Shown: positions 9,122 to 17,653 of the stretch, one piece after another
How the letters are laid out: each line of letters opens with the position of its first letter
Position numbering within the stretch: position 1 is the stretch's first letter
Source of the DNA: an uncultured bacterium
GTDB taxonomy: Bacteria; Edwardsbacteria; AC1; EtOH8
Assembly (NCBI GenBank): GCA_937863685.1
Contig: CALMGM010000005.1
Span: 124,001 to 188,000, forward strand
Direction: 5' to 3'
DNA: 64,000 nt
Program-made: the position numbers and the translations under genes
The notes under the pieces: generated by a model
What the model saw: the letters and a program-made list of their open reading frames with translations, nothing else
Database searches by the model: none
What the model was told of the DNA's origin: nothing

Positions 9122-10765
9122 TTAGAATTTAAATACGGCTGAAAGCTTCCAATTGGTCAGGTCGTTCAGCTGGGCGAAGCCCATGAAATCCAACTGCAGG
9201 TTGGGAGTTACCTTCCATCCGGCGCCATAAGTGTATTCGGTATGGCTGGTATTGCTTTTAAATGTCCCCGAGATGCCGGTTATCTCATCCAAGGGGTTGG
9301 GATTGTATGTTATGGTAGTGGTGCCGTCGCCGGTTCTGGTGACCGTAGTGCTGGCATCGCTGCCTCCGGTCAGGGTCTCGTTATAGTTGGCATCTCCATT
9401 GCTGATTTGATGGTCGGCCCCCAGCCGGAAGACGATGTTGTCGGTCAGGTTGAACTCAACGCCCACCGGCAGTGAAAGCAAATAGGATGCCGCGGTGGAT
9501 TTATATTCCCATGCTTCCGCCCAAGTGGTGGTGCTTACAAAACTGTTCGGCAGGGAAGTATTGTTTAATTCGCGGTAATCATATACCTCCCGGTTGGTCC
9601 GGTCATGGGTCTCGGTCAATTCCATGCCGCTGGTGGTGAAGCCCAGCCCGATGGCAAATACAGCCTTTTCCAGCTTGGCGGTGTTGACCACCCGGAAATC
9701 TATGGTGTTCTGGGAGTAATCCCCGGTGACCGCATCGGTATAACCTTCGGTATAATAATCTGAATTTACGGTCACGTTTTGTTCGTGATAGTTTTCTTCC
9801 CAGGTGACTTCATCCGGTTTGTAACCCAGATGGGTGAACTGAAGGTCAAAACGGGTGTTGACATCATCGGTCCATTTGTAGACATAAGCTCCGCCGCCGG
9901 AAAAAGCAAAGCCGGAATATGTGATGTCATAGTTCCAATCCTGGGTCTCATTGTAGCTGTCGCCGCCGGGATAGGCCGAATTGAAAGTATAATCATACTC
10001 ATCGATATTCTCGAAACCGCCCATGCCGATGGCCAGCCGCAGACTTAGGTCCACCTTGTCGTTCATCGGCTTCCAGACAGATGTGCCTATCCATGTCAAA
10101 GTTGTATCCTCGGCATAACTTCCGGTATCGTTCCCCGTTTCGGTATATACGGTCTGCCCGGTGATGATATTCTGCTCCAGCAGGTCATAGGTATTAAAGA
10201 AATCTTCCTTGTATGAATATCCGGTGCGTTTTAAGGCCAGGCCCAGTTTCATATCGTTGACCTGTTTGGCCCATCCCAAAAAGTAATCGGTTTGGCCTTC
10301 CTGGCCTTGCCACTGGTATTCGCCCTTCTCTATCTCCCGGAAGTCGAATCCCGGGTTGACGCCGGGATCGATATCGGTCAGGGTCACGTTGTCAATGGCA
10401 ATGCTGTCGGCCTGCATATCGTAGTTGCGGGAATACAGCAGTCCCAGCTTGCCGTAGCCGAAGATATCCGAGGTTCCGCCCACCACATAGGTACCGGCAT
10501 CGGAGGGATTGAACTGCTCCTCGTTCTTGTTGTAGATATTGGCCAGGTTGGTGTACAGGTATTTGCCGTCGATCAGGTCTATCCGGGCCGGGTCCAGAAA
10601 GCCCCAGCGGCCCAGCATCAGGTCCAGGTTATCCTCCAATAACCCGGCGGTCGACTGGTTGCGGAACGAATTGTACCAGGGGGTGGTTTGCACCACTGGC
10701 GCCTGGGCCAAAGCTGCTGACGCTATCGCTAGCAAAGCCAGGACGGTCAAAACTTTTGCTCTCAT
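9122..10765 (-). CDS. Predicted outer-membrane beta-barrel protein, unknown function
   Basis: 547 residues with a clear signal peptide (cleavage after ALAQA near residue 22). The rest is rich in alternating Tyr/Asn/Thr beta strands, and the chain ends in KLSAVFKF. A terminal Phe fits the C-terminal signal recognised by the BAM machinery. The text contains many acidic turns (for example the D/Y-rich segment near residue 200). I do not recognise a family; size and composition suggest a porin-like or PorV/OmpP1-like barrel. ATG at 10765 has AGGAGG 6 bases upstream. It is first in a two-gene unit with the lipoprotein gene. Confidence 0.7.
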   Translation of the reverse strand: MRAKVLTVLALLAIASAALAQAPVVQTTPWYNSFRNQSTAGLLEDNLDLMLGRWGFLDPARIDLIDGKYLYTNLANIYNKNEEQFNPSDAGTYVVGGTSDIFGYGKLGLLYSRNYDMQADSIAIDNVTLTDIDPGVNPGFDFREIEKGEYQWQGQEGQTDYFLGWAKQVNDMKLGLALKRTGYSYKEDFFNTYDLLEQNIITGQTVYTETGNDTGSYAEDTTLTWIGTSVWKPMNDKVDLSLRLAIGMGGFENIDEYDYTFNSAYPGGDSYNETQDWNYDITYSGFAFSGGGAYVYKWTDDVNTRFDLQFTHLGYKPDEVTWEENYHEQNVTVNSDYYTEGYTDAVTGDYSQNTIDFRVVNTAKLEKAVFAIGLGFTTSGMELTETHDRTNREVYDYRELNNTSLPNSFVSTTTWAEAWEYKSTAASYLLSLPVGVEFNLTDNIVFRLGADHQISNGDANYNETLTGGSDASTTVTRTGDGTTTITYNPNPLDEITGISGTFKSNTSHTEYTYGAGWKVTPNLQLDFMGFAQLNDLTNWKLSAVFKF

Positions 10766-10932
10766 TTTTCCTCCAATTATTAGTTTGGCTTTAGGTTGAT
10801 GATATTAATGAAAATGTTATTGTTCCCTAACCTAAAAATTACAGTGAATTGGAACCTCACCCCCTTTCGTTCTCAACGTTATAATAATACATTTAGATAA
10901 CATTTATGTCAAGGATTAATTTATAAAATTTA

Positions 10933-10960
10933 TTGACTATTTTTGCCCAAATGGTATAAT
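10933..10960 (+). promoter_or_regulatory. Sigma70-type promoter for the transglutaminase operon
   Basis: TTGACT (10933-10938), 16-bp spacer, TATAAT (10955-10960). This predicts a transcript start about 10967, giving a leader of roughly 26 bases before the ATG at 10993. Confidence 0.7.
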
Positions 10961-10992
10961 AACAAATTATAGCGTAAATATTACAAAAGCAT

Positions 10993-12444
10993 ATGAAAAA
11001 AGCTTTACCCCTGATGATCTTCGGCGCCCTGTGGATCGTCTCCTTGGGATGGTTTGGATACCAAAAGGCCGGATGCCAGAGACCGCTGGCCACCTTAAAG
11101 GGCGATACCACCGCCTACACGGAGATCTGGCACGGCATTTATTTCTCCGGGCAGAAGGCCGGCTATTCGGTGACCGTCTCCCAAAGGCTGGATGGCGGAG
11201 GACGCCAGGTCAGCAACCGGGCTTTTTTGAGGATCAACATGATGGACACCCCCCAGCAGATCAAGACCGCCACCAGCTACCAGCTGGACCGGAATTATTT
11301 CCTGCAGGACTTCGATTTTGTGATGGAGGGAGCCGCCGAGATCAATGTCCACGGCCGGGTGAACGGCAAACAATTGGACATTGATGTGGCCACCGGCGGA
11401 CAGAACCAGCGGCAGACCATCAAACTGGACGGCCCGGTCTATCTGCCGGACGCCATCGAGCCGATGATCGCCAATAAAAGCATCCAGCAGGGCAATAAAT
11501 ACAATTTCTCCACCTTCGACCCCGCCTCACTGTCGCTTCAGCCGGCGGTGATCGAGGTCCAGGCCCAGGAGAGCCTTAAGATCGATGACCGGTCACATTG
11601 GGCCACCAGACTGAGCCTGGAGATGGCCGGCACCACCAGCACCATCTGGGTGGATTCCGCCGGAAATACCCTGAAGGAAGAAGGCCCCCTGGGCATAACC
11701 CTGGTCCGCGAGACCAAGGAGTCCGCTTTGAAAATTCCGGACGATGACACCGGGATAGACCTGCTGACCCAGCTTTCCGTCCCGGTCACCGGAATGACAT
11801 TGGACCAGCCCCGTGAGACCAAGATCCTCAGGATAAAAATATCCGGCCTTGATATAAGCCGGATGGACATTGCCGGAGACCGGCAGCAGATCGCAGATGC
11901 CGGTCAACAGATAGTTACCATTTCCCAAGAGCGGATGGACGGATTGAACGACATTCTGCTCGACAGTGTAAAAAAATATCTGGAGCCCACCGCCTTGATC
12001 CAATCGGACGACCCAAGGATAAAGAATACCGCCCGCAACATTATTGGGCCCAAGATCGAACCTTGGGAAAAGGCCCTGGCCATCAGTCAGTGGGTAAACA
12101 AGAATCTGGCCAAGCAGATGACCGTCAGCCTGCCCTCGGCGGTGGAGGTGCTGGGATCGATGCGGGGCGATTGCAACGAGCACGCCACCTTGTTCGCCGC
12201 CCTGGCCCGGGCCTCGGGCATCCCGGCCAAGCTGTGCCTGGGAGTGGTATATATGGACGGACGTTTCTATTACCATGCCTGGAACGCCGTATACTGCGGC
12301 AAATGGATCGAGTTGGATCCCACTTTCGGCCTGAACCCGGCCGATGCCGCCCGGCTGCGGATCATCGAGGGCGATCTGTCCCAGCAGAACCGGCTGCTGC
12401 CGGCTTTGGGGAATTTAAGAATAGAGCTGTTGGAGGCCCGATGA
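10993..12444 (+). CDS. Transglutaminase-like cysteine peptidase-fold protein, exported/anchored
   Basis: 483 residues. The N-terminal hydrophobic helix (residues about 5-22) is a signal or anchor. The middle is a beta-rich domain of unknown role. The C-terminal ~130 residues are a transglutaminase core with the full triad: Cys394 in GDCNEHA, His428 in YYHAWN and Asp442 in ELDPTFG. Bacterial members are usually proteases or peptidoglycan-related hydrolases rather than cross-linkers. It is cotranscribed with the ABC ATPase (4-base ATGA overlap), so it may act on or be regulated with the exported substrate of that transporter. Confidence 0.85.
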   Translation: MKKALPLMIFGALWIVSLGWFGYQKAGCQRPLATLKGDTTAYTEIWHGIYFSGQKAGYSVTVSQRLDGGGRQVSNRAFLRINMMDTPQQIKTATSYQLDRNYFLQDFDFVMEGAAEINVHGRVNGKQLDIDVATGGQNQRQTIKLDGPVYLPDAIEPMIANKSIQQGNKYNFSTFDPASLSLQPAVIEVQAQESLKIDDRSHWATRLSLEMAGTTSTIWVDSAGNTLKEEGPLGITLVRETKESALKIPDDDTGIDLLTQLSVPVTGMTLDQPRETKILRIKISGLDISRMDIAGDRQQIADAGQQIVTISQERMDGLNDILLDSVKKYLEPTALIQSDDPRIKNTARNIIGPKIEPWEKALAISQWVNKNLAKQMTVSLPSAVEVLGSMRGDCNEHATLFAALARASGIPAKLCLGVVYMDGRFYYHAWNAVYCGKWIELDPTFGLNPADAARLRIIEGDLSQQNRLLPALGNLRIELLEAR

Positions 12445-13169
12445 CCGCCGGAATACAATTGTCCCAGGCCGTCAAAAAATTCGGGGACAAGGTCGCGGTG
12501 GACGGTCTCAGCATCAGCGTGGCCCCGGGCGAGATATTCGGCCTGCTGGGACCCAACGGAGCCGGCAAGACCACATCCTTGAAGATGCTGGCCGGTTTGA
12601 TGAAGCCCGACCAGGGCAGCGCCTCCATCTGCGGGGTGGACATCCACCGGGAACCCGAAAATGCCAAGATGCAGCTGGGCTACATTCCGGATGATCCTTT
12701 TATTTACGAACTGCTGACCGGCCGGGAGTTTTTAAGGCTGGTGGCCCATATTTATAAGATCCCGAATGAGGATATCGAGCCCCAAATAAACCGTCTGGCC
12801 GGGGAATTCGACGCCGTGGCCTGGCTGGACCAGCGCACCGAGGGCTACTCCCACGGCATGCGCCAGAAGGTGGTGATCGCCGCAGCCATGCTGCACGACC
12901 CTCTGGTCTATCTGATAGACGAACCGATGGTCGGCCTGGACCCGGCCAGCATGATCACGGTGCGCAATATTTTTAAACGGGAGGCCGCCAAAGGCAAGGC
13001 CCTGCTGATCTCCACCCATGTCCTGTCGCTGGCCGAGGCGGTCTGCCACCGGATAGGGATCATAGCCCAGGGCAGGCTGGTGGCCCTGGGAACCCTGGAC
13101 GAACTGCGGGAGCTCTCCCAGAAGAAGCACCAGGGTCTGGAGGACCTTTACCTGGAATTCACGGCCTAA
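12441..13169 (+). CDS. ABC transporter ATP-binding protein
   Basis: Nucleotide-binding subunit of 242 residues, exporter type (ABC-2/DrrA-like). Walker A GPNGAGKT (37-44), a degenerate signature YSHGMRQK (136-143) in place of LSGGQ, Walker B LVYLIDEP (155-162) and switch His193 are seen. The start is fixed by the ATGA overlap with the transglutaminase gene; an in-frame upstream extension of 126 codons would run through that gene and is not real. Its most likely partner is the large permease at 15250, the only transporter membrane protein nearby. Confidence 0.92.
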   Translation: MTAGIQLSQAVKKFGDKVAVDGLSISVAPGEIFGLLGPNGAGKTTSLKMLAGLMKPDQGSASICGVDIHREPENAKMQLGYIPDDPFIYELLTGREFLRLVAHIYKIPNEDIEPQINRLAGEFDAVAWLDQRTEGYSHGMRQKVVIAAAMLHDPLVYLIDEPMVGLDPASMITVRNIFKREAAKGKALLISTHVLSLAEAVCHRIGIIAQGRLVALGTLDELRELSQKKHQGLEDLYLEFTA

Positions 13170-13194
13170 AATTAAATTTTTTAATATTTGATTT

Positions 13195-13537
13195 ATGTCA
13201 TATTGGTTATCAACAAAAGACAGGGCTGGATCAAAACGTATAGTTTTGTTTGATATCCCTCCGTTCATTCTGGTTATTTGTACGGGGATATTCACAGCCA
13301 TAACAATACCCAATATCTTTGCCCATCCCAAAAGGTTCTTTCATTATCATTTGGACAGTGATAATTACCGGACACATCCTGTTTATAATCACTAAAATCT
13401 CGGTTTTCAAAAAAGGTCTCTTGATGTCTTTTGGTACTAAAGCTATGACCACTTTTTATCGCAAGTTATATTATATAGGCTATACATTGATTGTTTTGGG
13501 GTGTTTGGCGTTGCTTTTATATATTAAATTTGCGTAA
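13195..13537 (+). pseudogene. Small three-helix membrane protein, interrupted by a one-base frameshift
   Basis: Two short frames join into one protein if one A is removed from the AAAA run at 13330-13333. The ATG at 13195 reads 45 codons to ...NIFAHPK, then the next frame continues GSFIIIWTVIITGHILFI to a stop at 13535-13537. The joined product would be 113 residues with three or four hydrophobic helices and no recognised family. The region is more A+T-rich than its neighbours. Either the gene is broken or there is a homopolymer error in the assembly. It lies between the ABC ATPase and the DUF4388 gene on the same strand. Confidence 0.5.
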
Positions 13538-13545
13538 CATTTATC

Positions 13546-13608
13546 TGTCATTCCCGCGCAGGCGGGAATCCAGCAAGAATATGGATCCCTGCTTCCGCAG
13601 GAATGACG
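13546..13608. repeat. REP-like palindromic intergenic repeat
   Basis: About 60-bp unit containing TCATTCCCGC / GCGGGAATCC and ending in GGAATGACGA, so its ends are inverted (TCATTCC at 13548-13554, GGAATGA at 13601-13607). The same CATTCCCGC...GCGGGAATG theme recurs near 17295-17340, 46222-46246 and 46308-46332. This is a well-known type of dispersed bacterial extragenic palindrome. Confidence 0.7.
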
Positions 13609-13669
13609 AAACCTGGTTTGCAACCAAATCCAAATTACCAAATTTCTGAATCAATAAATAAATTATTAA

Positions 13670-15253
13670 ATGGCTCTTGAAGGCAACATATCGGAATTCA
13701 GCCTGCCGGAGATACTGCAGCTGCTGTCCAGCCAGCGCAAGACCGGCGTGCTCCATCTGGAGCAGGAGGGAGACACCGCCGCCTTCGACTTCGATGAAGG
13801 AAAGATCACCGGCGGGTTCTACCGCAAGAAGGACCGCCAGGAATTTCTGGGCGGCTACCTGTTCAAGACCGGGCTGATCACCGAGAGCGCCCTGGCCCAG
13901 GCCGAGGCCGAACAGGAACGCTTGAACATCCCCCTGGAGGAGGTGTTGATCGAGAAGGGCTTCATCTCGGAGGAGGATTTCACCGAGGTCATTCGCTTCA
14001 AGATCCAGGAGATCATGGACGAGGTCTTCATCTGGGTGGAGGGGCATTATACTTTCGACCTGAAGACCCGGCTGTACACCCAGAGCAAATACCCGGTCAA
14101 GCTGGACACCGACGGCTTCCTGCTGGAGGGCATGCGACGGCTGGACGAATGGATGAGGATCAGAACCCTGATACCGTCATCGGAGACAGTGATTCACCTC
14201 AAGCCGGGTTTTCGTCCGGAGGGGCTCAACCCCGAACAGGAAAAGATCCTGGAATTTCTGGGCTCCCGGCATCTGGCGGCCGGCAAGCTGGTGGAGATCA
14301 GCGGCCTGGGCAAGTTCGTCACCTGCCAGACCCTCACCGAGCTGGCCGAGATGGGCGCCGTCAAGATCACCCAGACCCAGCCGGAGCAGGTCAAAACAGG
14401 GGTTCCGGGGTTCAACGCCGTCGCCCAATCCAGCGTCATCAGCCTGATGCTCACGCATCTGGGCTCGCTGATCCGGCGCCTGTCCATCTACCCCTTCAAC
14501 AATCCCCGGGTATTGTCGGCCCTGGAGGAGTTCTTTTATCTGTTCAACGGTTTGGGACTTTATGAGGACGGCTTGTCCATCGCCCCCGGCCTTGACGGAG
14601 CCAAAATCAACGGACAGGCCATAGACCCCAAACACAACCTGATAACCCAATTCGGTCTGTATTTAAACCAGCGCAAGATAGAAAAGCTGGATTTCCTGCC
14701 CCAGCTGAAGAGCGACGAGCTCCGGACCTTCGCCTACCTGCTGTCCATGCCCTCCGACCTGGCGCAGATGCTGGACGGGCTGGAAACGCTGGTCAGGGGG
14801 CACCACCTCCCGCATATCAGGATGGAGTACTCCCGGCAGCGCCATGAGCCGATGATGCATAGCGAACGGATATTCGTGATCCCCAGCCGTTTCATGGAAC
14901 TGCTGGACGACCAGGACAACGAGGCCATCCGGCAGAAGAACAGTCAGCACCTGTTCCAGAGCCTACAGCAGGTGATAAAATACCCGGCTCCTCCCCTGAC
15001 CCCGGAAGAAATATTGATGCTGGAGGAGGCCGAACACTCGGCCGAGAAGGCTTTTGGGGTATACAGCCGGGGCGGCCGGGAGAAATATATCGAGAAGACC
15101 GTCCAGGTGCTGATGCGCCTGCCGCCCGCCCCCCGTCTGGCATTTTTGAAGCGCAAGGTCAACGACGTCCGCTGGCTGTTCCAGCTGGACAACGTGACGG
15201 CCATCTCCCGGGACCAGTTCGACCGCATCTTTGCCGGCCCCGGGATAAAATGA
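13670..15253 (+). CDS. DUF4388 (PATAN-type) domain protein
   Basis: 527 residues. Residues 1-~105 fit the DUF4388/PATAN domain: MALEGNISEFSLPEILQLL..., followed by the TGVLHLE..G..AAFDFDEGKITGG pattern. A second module (about 60-160) resembles the helical part often attached to it (LIEKGFISEEDFTEVIRFKIQEIMDEVF). The remainder has no domain that I recognise. DUF4388 proteins occur with two-component and type IV pilus signalling in delta-proteobacteria and cyanobacteria. Here the gene overlaps the permease gene by 4 bases (ATGA), so translation is probably coupled and a regulatory link to the exporter is possible. Confidence 0.8.
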   Translation: MALEGNISEFSLPEILQLLSSQRKTGVLHLEQEGDTAAFDFDEGKITGGFYRKKDRQEFLGGYLFKTGLITESALAQAEAEQERLNIPLEEVLIEKGFISEEDFTEVIRFKIQEIMDEVFIWVEGHYTFDLKTRLYTQSKYPVKLDTDGFLLEGMRRLDEWMRIRTLIPSSETVIHLKPGFRPEGLNPEQEKILEFLGSRHLAAGKLVEISGLGKFVTCQTLTELAEMGAVKITQTQPEQVKTGVPGFNAVAQSSVISLMLTHLGSLIRRLSIYPFNNPRVLSALEEFFYLFNGLGLYEDGLSIAPGLDGAKINGQAIDPKHNLITQFGLYLNQRKIEKLDFLPQLKSDELRTFAYLLSMPSDLAQMLDGLETLVRGHHLPHIRMEYSRQRHEPMMHSERIFVIPSRFMELLDDQDNEAIRQKNSQHLFQSLQQVIKYPAPPLTPEEILMLEEAEHSAEKAFGVYSRGGREKYIEKTVQVLMRLPPAPRLAFLKRKVNDVRWLFQLDNVTAISRDQFDRIFAGPGIK

Positions 15254-16914
15254 ACCTGCCGCTGTATATCAACCGGCAGAACCTGCGGGCCTCCTTCGGG
15301 AAACTGCTGGAGCCCCGGCCGGGCCGGTTCATCCAGTTGGCGTCGTATCTGTTCGCTTTGAGCATGTTCCTGGCCGGCGGATACCTGTTGTTCCACCGGC
15401 TTTTCATCTACCTGCTGGGTCTGGAGGATATCGGGCGGTCCCTGCTGTTCCGCCTGCTGTCCTCGTCGTTTCTGACCTTTTTCATCATGCTTTTTTTAAG
15501 CAATCTGATAACTTCGCTCTCAACCCTGTTCCGCTCCCGGGAGGTGGATTTCCTGCTGTCCACCCCCCTGCCCTCCAGGGCGCTTTTTGAATACAGTTTT
15601 TACAAGACCTTCTTCTACAGTTCCTGGGCCACTTTGATCCTGGGGCTTCCGCTGATCGTGGCCCTGCTGGTGACGCTAAAGGCCAACCTCTGGGGCATCC
15701 TGCTGGGCCTGGCCTTGCTGCCGCCTTTCGTGGCCATCCCGGCCGCCCTGGCGGTCTCTCTGCTGCTGGTGGCGGTGAGGATATTTCCCCGGTTGAGCCT
15801 GCGGCATCTGCTGGCCGGGCTGCTGGCTTTTCTGGCCATCGCCTCTTGGGCCTTCTTCGTCTTCGCCCGGCCCCAGGGGATGTCCATCGCCCATATAAAC
15901 ACCATGCCCGAGCTGGAGAGCTATATGTCGTCCCTGGCGGTGGTCAATTCGCCCCTGATGCCCAGCACCTGGATCACCGAGGGATTGATGGCCGGGGTGC
16001 GGGGCGGTTTTTCGACGGCCCTGGGCCGGCTGTGGCTGCTGGCCATCACCGCCCTGTTTTTGACCTCGCTGTGCTATTACCTGAGCCAAAGATTCTATCT
16101 TAACAGCCTGACCACCCGGGTGACCGGCTCACCCATGGAGAGCTACGGCTCCAACCTCCGGCTGACCTCCTGGTGGGCCAGAAAATTTCCCATCGCCGCC
16201 AAGGACAGCCTGCTGTTCCTGCGCGATCCCACCCAATGGGCCCAGGGGTTGATCTTCATCTCCCTGCTGATCATCTACCTGGGCAGTCTGCACCGCTACC
16301 CCATGTTCTTCACCTTTCCCATGTGGAAGGTGGTGATCACCTTCATCAATTTCGCCTTTGCCGGGTATATTCTGGCCACCTTGTCGGTGCGCTTCGTCTT
16401 TCCGGTGATAAGTTTGGAAGGCCCCACCCTGTGGTTCATCAAATCCTCCCCCATCAAGGGGTATAGATTGTTCGCCGAAAAGGCTTTCGTCAGCATCATC
16501 GTGGCCCTGGTGTTGACCGAGACCCTGAGCCTGATATCCAACCAATTGCTGCACACCATGCCGGGATTGAAGGTGATCAGCCATATCAGCCTGGGGCTGA
16601 TGTGCCTGGTGCTGACCAGCCTGACCATCGGGCTGGGGGCCATGATGCCCGATTTCAAGGAGCGCAACCCCAGCAAGATCGCCTCCGGGCTGGGCGGCCT
16701 GCTGGCGGCTTTGGCGGGCCTGGCCTATGTGGCCCTGTCCATTGTGGTGTTGGCCTGGCCGGCCTATTTATATGCCATGAACCAATGGAGAAGCCGGGTG
16801 CATTACGGCCAGGCGTTGGTGATATCCTTCGGGATATTTTTGTTATTATCGGGAATAGCCATGTATCTGCCGCTAAGGTTTGGGCTGAAGAGGATAAAAG
16901 AGATGCAGGTGTGA
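15250..16914 (+). CDS. Large ABC exporter permease (putative)
   Basis: 554-residue polytopic membrane protein with about 12 hydrophobic segments (for example residues 33-55, 75-100, 120-165, 190-210, 255-275, 330-350, 365-385, 410-430, 440-470, 480-510 and 520-545). The stretch 'SLSTLFRSREVDFLLSTPLPSRALFEYSFYKTFFYSSW' is typical of the putative ABC exporter family (ABC-2-like), in which half-transporter cores are fused. It pairs with the ATPase at 12441. The substrate is unknown. The gene starts inside the end of the DUF4388 gene and ends the operon. Confidence 0.8.
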   Translation: MNLPLYINRQNLRASFGKLLEPRPGRFIQLASYLFALSMFLAGGYLLFHRLFIYLLGLEDIGRSLLFRLLSSSFLTFFIMLFLSNLITSLSTLFRSREVDFLLSTPLPSRALFEYSFYKTFFYSSWATLILGLPLIVALLVTLKANLWGILLGLALLPPFVAIPAALAVSLLLVAVRIFPRLSLRHLLAGLLAFLAIASWAFFVFARPQGMSIAHINTMPELESYMSSLAVVNSPLMPSTWITEGLMAGVRGGFSTALGRLWLLAITALFLTSLCYYLSQRFYLNSLTTRVTGSPMESYGSNLRLTSWWARKFPIAAKDSLLFLRDPTQWAQGLIFISLLIIYLGSLHRYPMFFTFPMWKVVITFINFAFAGYILATLSVRFVFPVISLEGPTLWFIKSSPIKGYRLFAEKAFVSIIVALVLTETLSLISNQLLHTMPGLKVISHISLGLMCLVLTSLTIGLGAMMPDFKERNPSKIASGLGGLLAALAGLAYVALSIVVLAWPAYLYAMNQWRSRVHYGQALVISFGIFLLLSGIAMYLPLRFGLKRIKEMQV

Positions 16915-17653
16915 TTGATAGAACCAAAAGGCCGCCCCTGCGGCCTTGATGACATGCCAGCGATGTCCTTCAGGGCATCGCTGAAATATATTGAACACAC
17001 AAAGCGGCTGGAAAAAATCCAGCCGCTTCTTAATTTATCCCCCTCCGCATTTAGCCTACGTAGCCTATTTTACAGAGGCTGCTTCGGCGAAGTATGCTCG
17101 GAGGGGGGTCATCCCTGGATTGCTTCGCTTGTCAACCCTCGTTGTCCCCTCGCAATGACCCTTCCCTCTCCCACCGGGGGAGGGATCAAGGGAGGGGTCG
17201 CCCCGGCGGCGGCGGTCAACCCTGCCGGGCAGGCATGTAGGGACACGGCACGCCGTGTCCCTACGATAATTTGCCACAAAAAACACGGGCGTGGATTCCC
17301 GTTGGAATTTATCCCGCACTTGATGCGGGACGGGAATGACACGTTGGGGGGGCATGCAGGTAGGGGCAATTCATGAATTACCCCTACGGTAATTTGGCAT
17401 ACAATACGGGTCTGGTTTCCCGACCTCACCACTTCGCAAGTCTATAAGGTTGTTCCCTCAGTGCAGGCTCTACCCTCTCCTAACGCATTAGGAGAGGGAA
17501 TATAAAAACCCCTCTCCCACCGGGGGAGGGTTGGGAGGGGTCAAGCCCGCCTGGGACACCCCTCTATATCTCCCCTTATTAGGGGAGACTAAATACCCCT
17601 CTCCAGATTTATCTGGAGAGGGGCAGGGGTGAGGTCAAAAAAGGTTAGGTCTC
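16915..17653. repeat. Non-coding 740-base block of palindromes and dispersed repeats
   Basis: No gene seen. From left to right: a perfect 8-bp hairpin (16928-16947); a terminator-like hairpin (17002-17028); a CTCCCxCCGGGGGAGGG repeat near 17164; palindrome GTAGGGACACGGC/GCCGTGTCCCTAC (17237-17264); a REP-like CGGGAATGAC unit (17285-17343); palindrome GTAGGGGCAATTC...CCCCTAC (17360-17387); and several CCCCTCTCC/GGAGAGGGG hairpins (17470-17640). These are families of short non-autonomous intergenic elements, several of them nested side by side. Confidence 0.8.
17002..17035 (+). terminator. Rho-independent terminator after the ABC exporter operon
   Basis: Perfect 10-bp arms AAGCGGCTGG / CCAGCCGCTT (17002-17011 and 17019-17028) with a 7-base A-rich loop and a T-rich tail (CTTAATTTA). 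It lies about 90 bases after the permease stop. Confidence 0.7.

Noticed and set aside
12063-12440. N-terminal extension of the ABC ATPase by 126 codons
   Set aside because: It overlaps the transglutaminase catalytic domain in another frame. The ATGA at 12441 is the real start.
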